From Vespa crabro (Eukaryota; Arthropoda; Insecta; Hymenoptera; Vespidae): DNA of 64,000 nt. Where the stretch lies: positions 1 to 64,000 of the forward strand of contig NC_060965.1 of the NCBI RefSeq assembly GCF_910589235.1, in the 5' to 3' direction. Positions 63,170-64,000 of the stretch are shown here, piece by piece. Below the pieces are notes generated by a model, which worked only from the letters and a program-made list of their open reading frames with translations, ran no database searches and was not told where the DNA came from. The position numbers and the translations under genes were made by a program. Position 1 is the stretch's first letter, and each line of letters opens with the position of its first letter.

Positions 63170-64000
63170 GTAATTGACCGTTTTCTCTTTCTATGCCTTT
63201 TCTTATGTAACAAAAGAAAAGTTCATTGAGCGCTATTAAACCAATTACTAAACAAGTATAGATTAAAAAGCTACAAATGTACGTGACTCAAATATGTGGA
63301 TTACTTTTCAAAGTCACATCTCGATTAGAAAGGGATACACTTTGAGGTATATTTTTGTAGACGATTATGAGGACAAACAGGATTTGATTTTCGAAATGTC
63401 CTAACTTTTTCCGGATCGAACGACATGAACGTCGTAGTCGCTGAGAAGAGCAAATCGTCGAACGGCAAAGATCGACGATAGGCCTTCGAGGAAGTCGAGT
63501 GGTATCGGTCCTGGAAATCTCGAAGTTACCTTCCACGACACGCGCGCGCGCGCGCACGCATATACACGCACAAAGAGACGCGCGTTCTCTCTCTTTCTCT
63601 CTCTCTCTTCCCTCTTTCTCTGTAGCGAATGTGCACCTTTAGGTGGCTCGTGCGTGGGTTTACCGTACGAAGTCGATTTTACGAGCTCGACCGAGGCACT
63701 TTTATCGGCGCGCTCTTCTTTCGCGCGAACGTAAAAAGTAACTTGGATTTCCATCCGACGCGGCACATGATTCTCTGCGAGAGCAACTGCGGAACTCGAC
63801 GATCAAGAGCTTCGGCGTAGCATTACGTATGTATGTACGAGTGTAACCTCTCTCTCTCTCTCCCTCGATCTTCCACGTCGAGCGTTCTCCGCAAAAAAAT
63901 AAAGACTTCCCGTCGCAACGCCGATTTGCCGAGGTTAATCGCCGTACTTGATTCTTTTTACGGTCAATTTGCAAAGCCGCGCGAATAAATTTTCTCCTGT
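63170..64000 (+). other. Start of intron 4 of the sens-like gene
   Basis: Begins GTAATTG and runs past the window end. It contains a (GC)n/(ACGC) run at 63540-63560, CT runs at 63584-63609 and 63849-63862, and no credible exon. No C2H2 zinc-finger pattern (CxxC...HxxxH) is visible on the + strand here. Confidence 0.6.

Noticed and set aside
1..64000. Telomeric (TTAGG)n, tRNA, rRNA and CRISPR arrays
   Set aside because: None was seen on reading both strands. The direct repeats found are satellites without CRISPR-like unique spacers.

Overview
The window looks like AT-rich, CpG-retaining, microsatellite-dense nuclear DNA of an insect, most likely a hymenopteran (bee, wasp or ant). Three things support this: short introns, long GA/CT dinucleotide tracts every few kilobases, and one recognisable gene at the right end whose protein matches insect Senseless in colinear motifs. 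The order Hymenoptera is inferred; the sequence proves only an insect-type eukaryotic gene.

Left 27 kb: almost wholly repetitive, with at least four unrelated repeat families in blocks. (1) Positions 1-8075 are a purine-rich satellite of about 45-50 bp units, arranged in its left half as a higher-order repeat of about 1.43-1.49 kb. (2) Positions 8754-9584 are a foldback element with 47-bp terminal inverted repeats and internal 273-bp tandem duplication. (3) Positions 9774-14765 are a 1.46-1.5 kb macrosatellite carrying a conserved hairpin, a two-stem sub-repeat present seven times, and a terminal 163-bp tandem. Decayed direct repeats follow to about 15.5 kb. (4) Positions 17440-26990 are a 304-bp satellite of about 30 units, partly in a 912-bp (three-unit) higher-order pattern. 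Open frames inside these arrays are by-products of the repeats.

Middle, 27-60.2 kb: non-repetitive DNA without a supportable intact gene. It holds many long microsatellites, one short broken protein-coding fragment (28.5-28.76 kb, in-frame stop), several perfect hairpins and palindromes, one candidate folded RNA-like site at 48.8 kb, and GC-rich blocks at 47.4-48.2, 53.0-53.3 and 54.6-54.8 kb. It may act as the regulatory upstream region of the gene to its right.

Right end, 60.2-64 kb: the 5' half of a senseless (sens) family gene on the + strand. An 18-bp palindrome containing a full CRE and two TATAAAAG boxes lie upstream. One probable first exon and three coding exons with matching splice phases give 241 codons from the internal ATG. 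The protein is proline/serine-rich and has a PLNLS co-repressor-type motif and a WSPGSVCERE block. The C-terminal zinc fingers expected of this family must lie beyond the window.
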